Origin: Cuspidothrix sp046080565
Lineage (GTDB): Bacteria; Cyanobacteriota; Cyanobacteriia; Cyanobacteriales; Nostocaceae
Assembly: GCA_046080565.1 (NCBI GenBank)
Contig: JBJTUF010000017.1
Coordinates: forward strand, 1-25,838
DNA: 25,838 nt
Direction of reading: 5' to 3'
In this document: in pieces, positions 23,579 through 25,838 of the stretch
Position numbering within the stretch: position 1 is the first letter of the stretch
Layout: each line of letters begins with the position of its first letter
The notes under the pieces: model-generated
Seen by the model: only the letters and a program-made list of their open reading frames with translations
Database searches by the model: none
What the model was told of the DNA's origin: nothing
Position numbers and translations under genes: made by a program

Positions 23579-24142
23579 ATGAAATTACTGTCATTTTGCA
23601 CCACATTAGCATTAACAACTTGCACTTTAGGACTGAGCATATTTCCTGTTTTTAGTCAAGAAAATCGTTCTGCAAGTCCTTCAAATAAAGCGAGATTTTT
23701 CTGTAATAAAATGTTTGATAATGCTAGTGGTCAAAACATTCCTACTACTTTAGCATGGGTTCCCGAACGTCAAGTTCATGTGCTATTTGTCGCTTGGAAA
23801 TCTGAGTATTTTCCTAAATGGAGTCCTGAAAAACGTTGTCAAGTTGTCTCTGAGAAGTTTCACAAATTTAATGAAAGTGGTCTTTTAAATTACTTAACAA
23901 CGGGTACAGTTAAAGGTTATCCTGTAATTTGTGTGGCTAAAAATTTTGGAGAAACTTGCAATGGTAATAATCTATTGTTTACATTGAAAGATGATGCTAA
24001 TCCCGAAGTAGTTTTAAGACAACTTATGAATATTGCTGAGGGTAAATCTAGTGAGCCAACTTATCAAAGTTCAGGACCTAGAACATATCTAAATGTGAAG
24101 AATTATTTGAATAATGCTCCTGTTGTGAATGTGAAAAAATAG
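23579..24142 (+). CDS. COP23-family exported protein
   Basis: 187 aa. Signal peptide ~1-26 (TLGLSIFPVFSQE). The mature part has the COP23 (circadian oscillating polypeptide, 23 kDa) pattern as I recall it: RFFCNKMF, IPTTLAWVPERQVHVLFVAWKS, KRCQVVSEKFHKF, and VICVAKNFGETCNGNNLLFTLK. Four Cys remain after signal cleavage, which allow two disulfides. COP23 proteins were named in Cyanothece as rhythmically expressed membrane-associated proteins of unknown role. The gene sits between two trypsin-like proteases on the same strand, a neighbourhood that suggests the protein is substrate, partner or inhibitor of them. Confidence 0.75.
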   Translation: MKLLSFCTTLALTTCTLGLSIFPVFSQENRSASPSNKARFFCNKMFDNASGQNIPTTLAWVPERQVHVLFVAWKSEYFPKWSPEKRCQVVSEKFHKFNESGLLNYLTTGTVKGYPVICVAKNFGETCNGNNLLFTLKDDANPEVVLRQLMNIAEGKSSEPTYQSSGPRTYLNVKNYLNNAPVVNVKK

Positions 24143-24157
24143 TCTATTTCATTTAGC

Positions 24158-24250
24158 CGGTTTTAACCGACTTTAGCTTTCAGACAGGGAATTTATTCCC
24201 TGGCTAAACTGGCTAAATTGGCTAAACTAAATTGGCTAAACTAGCTAAAT
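24158..24250. repeat. Hairpins and GGCTAAA tandem repeat in COP23-protease spacer
   Basis: Two small palindromes, CGGTTTTAACCG (24158-24169) and CAGGGAATTTATTCCCTG (24185-24202), are followed by a degenerate array of GGCTAAA(C/T)T units to about 24250. It could terminate the COP23 transcript, or be spread repeat sequence. Confidence 0.55.
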
Positions 24251-24278
24251 ACAAATCATCTGCCAATCAACAATTAAT

Positions 24279-25751
24279 ATGAACACCAAAATTACCATCA
24301 TTTCCTCTTTGTTATTCCTCTCATTACCTACATTAACATTAACAAATCTTCCCTATTCCCTAGCTCAAAAAAATACTCCAAGTATCTGTAATATCCAACC
24401 CGAAAATGAAGAAAAGCAAGAATATTCACCTCAACAACTCCAAACCATTGCTAAACAAATTACAGTTAAGATAATTGGTGATAACAACGGTGGTTCAGGA
24501 ACAATTTTCGCTCAACAAGGTAATTCTTATTTAGTTGTTACTAATTCTCATGTGCTTTTAGGAGTTAATAATGTTAAAGTGAAAACTCCTGATGGTCAAA
24601 TTCATGCAGCGAAAATTCTACCTAATAGTAACTTTGCTCAATTAACTGGTAAAGAAAATAGTAATAATAACCCTGATTTGGCTATTTTACAATTTACAGC
24701 TAACCAAATTTATTGTCTTCCTCCAAAAATTTTCCGTGCTAATATCAGCAAAGATTTAGAAGTTTTAGCCGCCGGATATTCTTATACTAAGAATGACATT
24801 GTTTTCAGTCTTGGAACAGTAGAAAAAATCATTTCTCAGCCAAGTTTAAAAGAAGGATATGAAATTGGTTATACTAGCAATGTGGAACAGGGTATGAGTG
24901 GTGGTCCTATTCTTAATACTCAAGGTAGTCTTGTGGGTATTAATGGTAAAAGTTCTTATCCTTTTTTAAATTCTGGTTATGTTGATGCTGATGGAAAAAT
25001 CCCTACAAATCCAGAAATTCAAGAGTTCAGAAAACTCAGTTGGGGAATACCCATTAAAACCGTTTTAGCTCAAGTTAAACCAGAAGTTCTGACCGCTTAT
25101 AATTTACCTATCCCAGATATTAAACAACAAATAGCAGAAATACCATTAACAGGGTGGTTAGGAGAATTAGAAACAAAAGCTAAACAATTTACCGTCAGAA
25201 TTGATAGCAGTAGCGGTACTAATGGTTCAGGGGTAATTATCGCTAAGGAAGGAGATACTTACACCGTTTTAACTGCTGCTCATGTAGTTTGTAAACCACC
25301 AGATAAAGTAGGACTATGTGAGCCAAATACTTATAAAATCCTCACAGTAGATGGTAAACAATATGACGTAGAACCAAGCACGATTAAATTAGAAGAGGGG
25401 GTAGATTTAGCGGTAGTTAAATTCACCAGTCAGGAAAATTATCAAGTTGCCACTTTAGCAGATTATCCTACCAAAGATGATGAATATATGTTCACGGCGG
25501 GTTATCCCAGGTTAGGAGAAAAATCACCTTGGCGGTTCACATTGGGACAGATTTATAGTAAAGAATTAGGATTATTACGAACTACCCAATCAGATTTCAG
25601 CAGTAACAGTTTGAGTACAGCCCAAGCAGCAGGTTCTTTAACAGGAGGATATGAATTAGTTTATAGTAGTATCACTTTTGGCGGCATGAGTGGAGGACCG
25701 GTTTTAGATTCCCAAGGGCGGGTAATTGGTATTCATGGCAGAACGGAGTGA
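24279..25751 (+). pseudogene. Double-domain trypsin-like serine protease with premature TGA
   Basis: 490 codons to the stop, with the same frame continuing to the window edge. Signal peptide ~1-30 (PYSLAQ). Two complete trypsin-like domains follow: His91 (TNSHV), Asp133 (PDLAIL), Ser207 (QGMSGGP); and His335 (TAAHV), Asp376 (VDLAVV), Ser471 (GGMSGGP). Both triads are intact. The TGA at 25749-25751 follows GIHGRTE, where the family has GHGRxEGE, so GGA to TGA is the likely change; the frame then goes on sensibly. Homologues usually continue into TPR repeats, probably outside the window. Catalysis would be retained by the short form, because both Ser are upstream of the stop; the end of the second barrel is lost. 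It has no clear ribosome binding site. Confidence 0.75.
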
Positions 25752-25838
25752 GAAGCTGCTATTGATAATAATAGTAGTAGTCGAGAAACTATCCAATTAG
25801 GTAATAGTTTGGGTATTCCGGTGAGTACATTTTTGGCA
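25752..25838 (+). pseudogene. In-frame continuation of the protease past the TGA, cut by window end
   Basis: 29 codons without a stop, starting EAAIDNNSSSRETIQLG and ending GIPVSTFLA at the edge. This is what a trypsin-like domain of this family shows after the GHGR motif, so the stop before it is premature. The rest of the gene lies outside the window. Confidence 0.7.

Overview
The window is chromosomal DNA of a filamentous cyanobacterium, most likely of the Nostocales (Anabaena/Dolichospermum/Aphanizomenon-like). Four things point there: AT-rich DNA; 14 copies of the HIP1 octamer GCGATCGC; many short tandem arrays of 7-8 bp units in the spacers (the STRR type known from Nostocales); and a cyanobacterial gene set that includes a ThiO-ThiG fusion, a COP23 protein, SqdB/SqdX for sulfolipid, and the purC-omp85-lpxC-fabZ-lpxA-lpxB order.

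Layout. 435-2054 (-) is citramalate synthase. 2425-3190 (+) is a [2Fe-2S] ferredoxin followed 16 nt later by a membrane-anchored protein with a Ser/Thr/Asn-rich tail. 3294-5249 (+) is the ThiO-ThiG fusion for the thiazole half of thiamin. 5348-8499 (-) holds a small PD-(D/E)XK-type nuclease-like protein, an ABC-type AAA ATPase separated from it by 2 nt, and an orphan-type C5-cytosine DNA methyltransferase. The methyltransferase lies only 12 nt downstream of lpxB. 8512-15735 (-) is the outer-membrane cluster (lpxB, lpxA, fabZ, lpxC, Omp85/BamA) headed by purC. 15736-16667 is a long gene-poor stretch with a 139-bp MITE-like inverted-repeat element. 16668-16940 (+) is a small conserved cyanobacterial protein. 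17051-19052 (-) is a class III adenylate cyclase gene broken into two reading frames. 19130-21581 (-) is sqdX and sqdB, the complete pathway to sulfoquinovosyldiacylglycerol, but sqdB has a one-base deletion near its 3' end. 21761-22264 (-) is an exported or lipoprotein-like protein. 22437 to the end (+) is an extracytoplasmic cluster: trypsin-like protease, COP23 protein, and a double-domain trypsin-like protease that has an in-frame TGA and runs to the window edge.

How the genes work together. Most of the window is housekeeping metabolism of the cell envelope (lipid A, outer-membrane assembly, sulfolipid) and cofactors. The part most likely to hold an undescribed system is the ATPase-nuclease pair at 5348-7101, which resembles two-gene antiviral modules but matches none of the named ones I know in domain content. 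The methyltransferase next to it may be a partner or may simply belong to the lpxB transcription unit.

Three genes (cyclase, sqdB, last protease) carry disruptions that I could verify by reading through them in the alternative frame. Heptamer arrays also lie inside two intact genes (cimA and thiO), in each case in a unit number divisible by three, which keeps the frame. All function calls come from reading the translated sequence; no database search was run.
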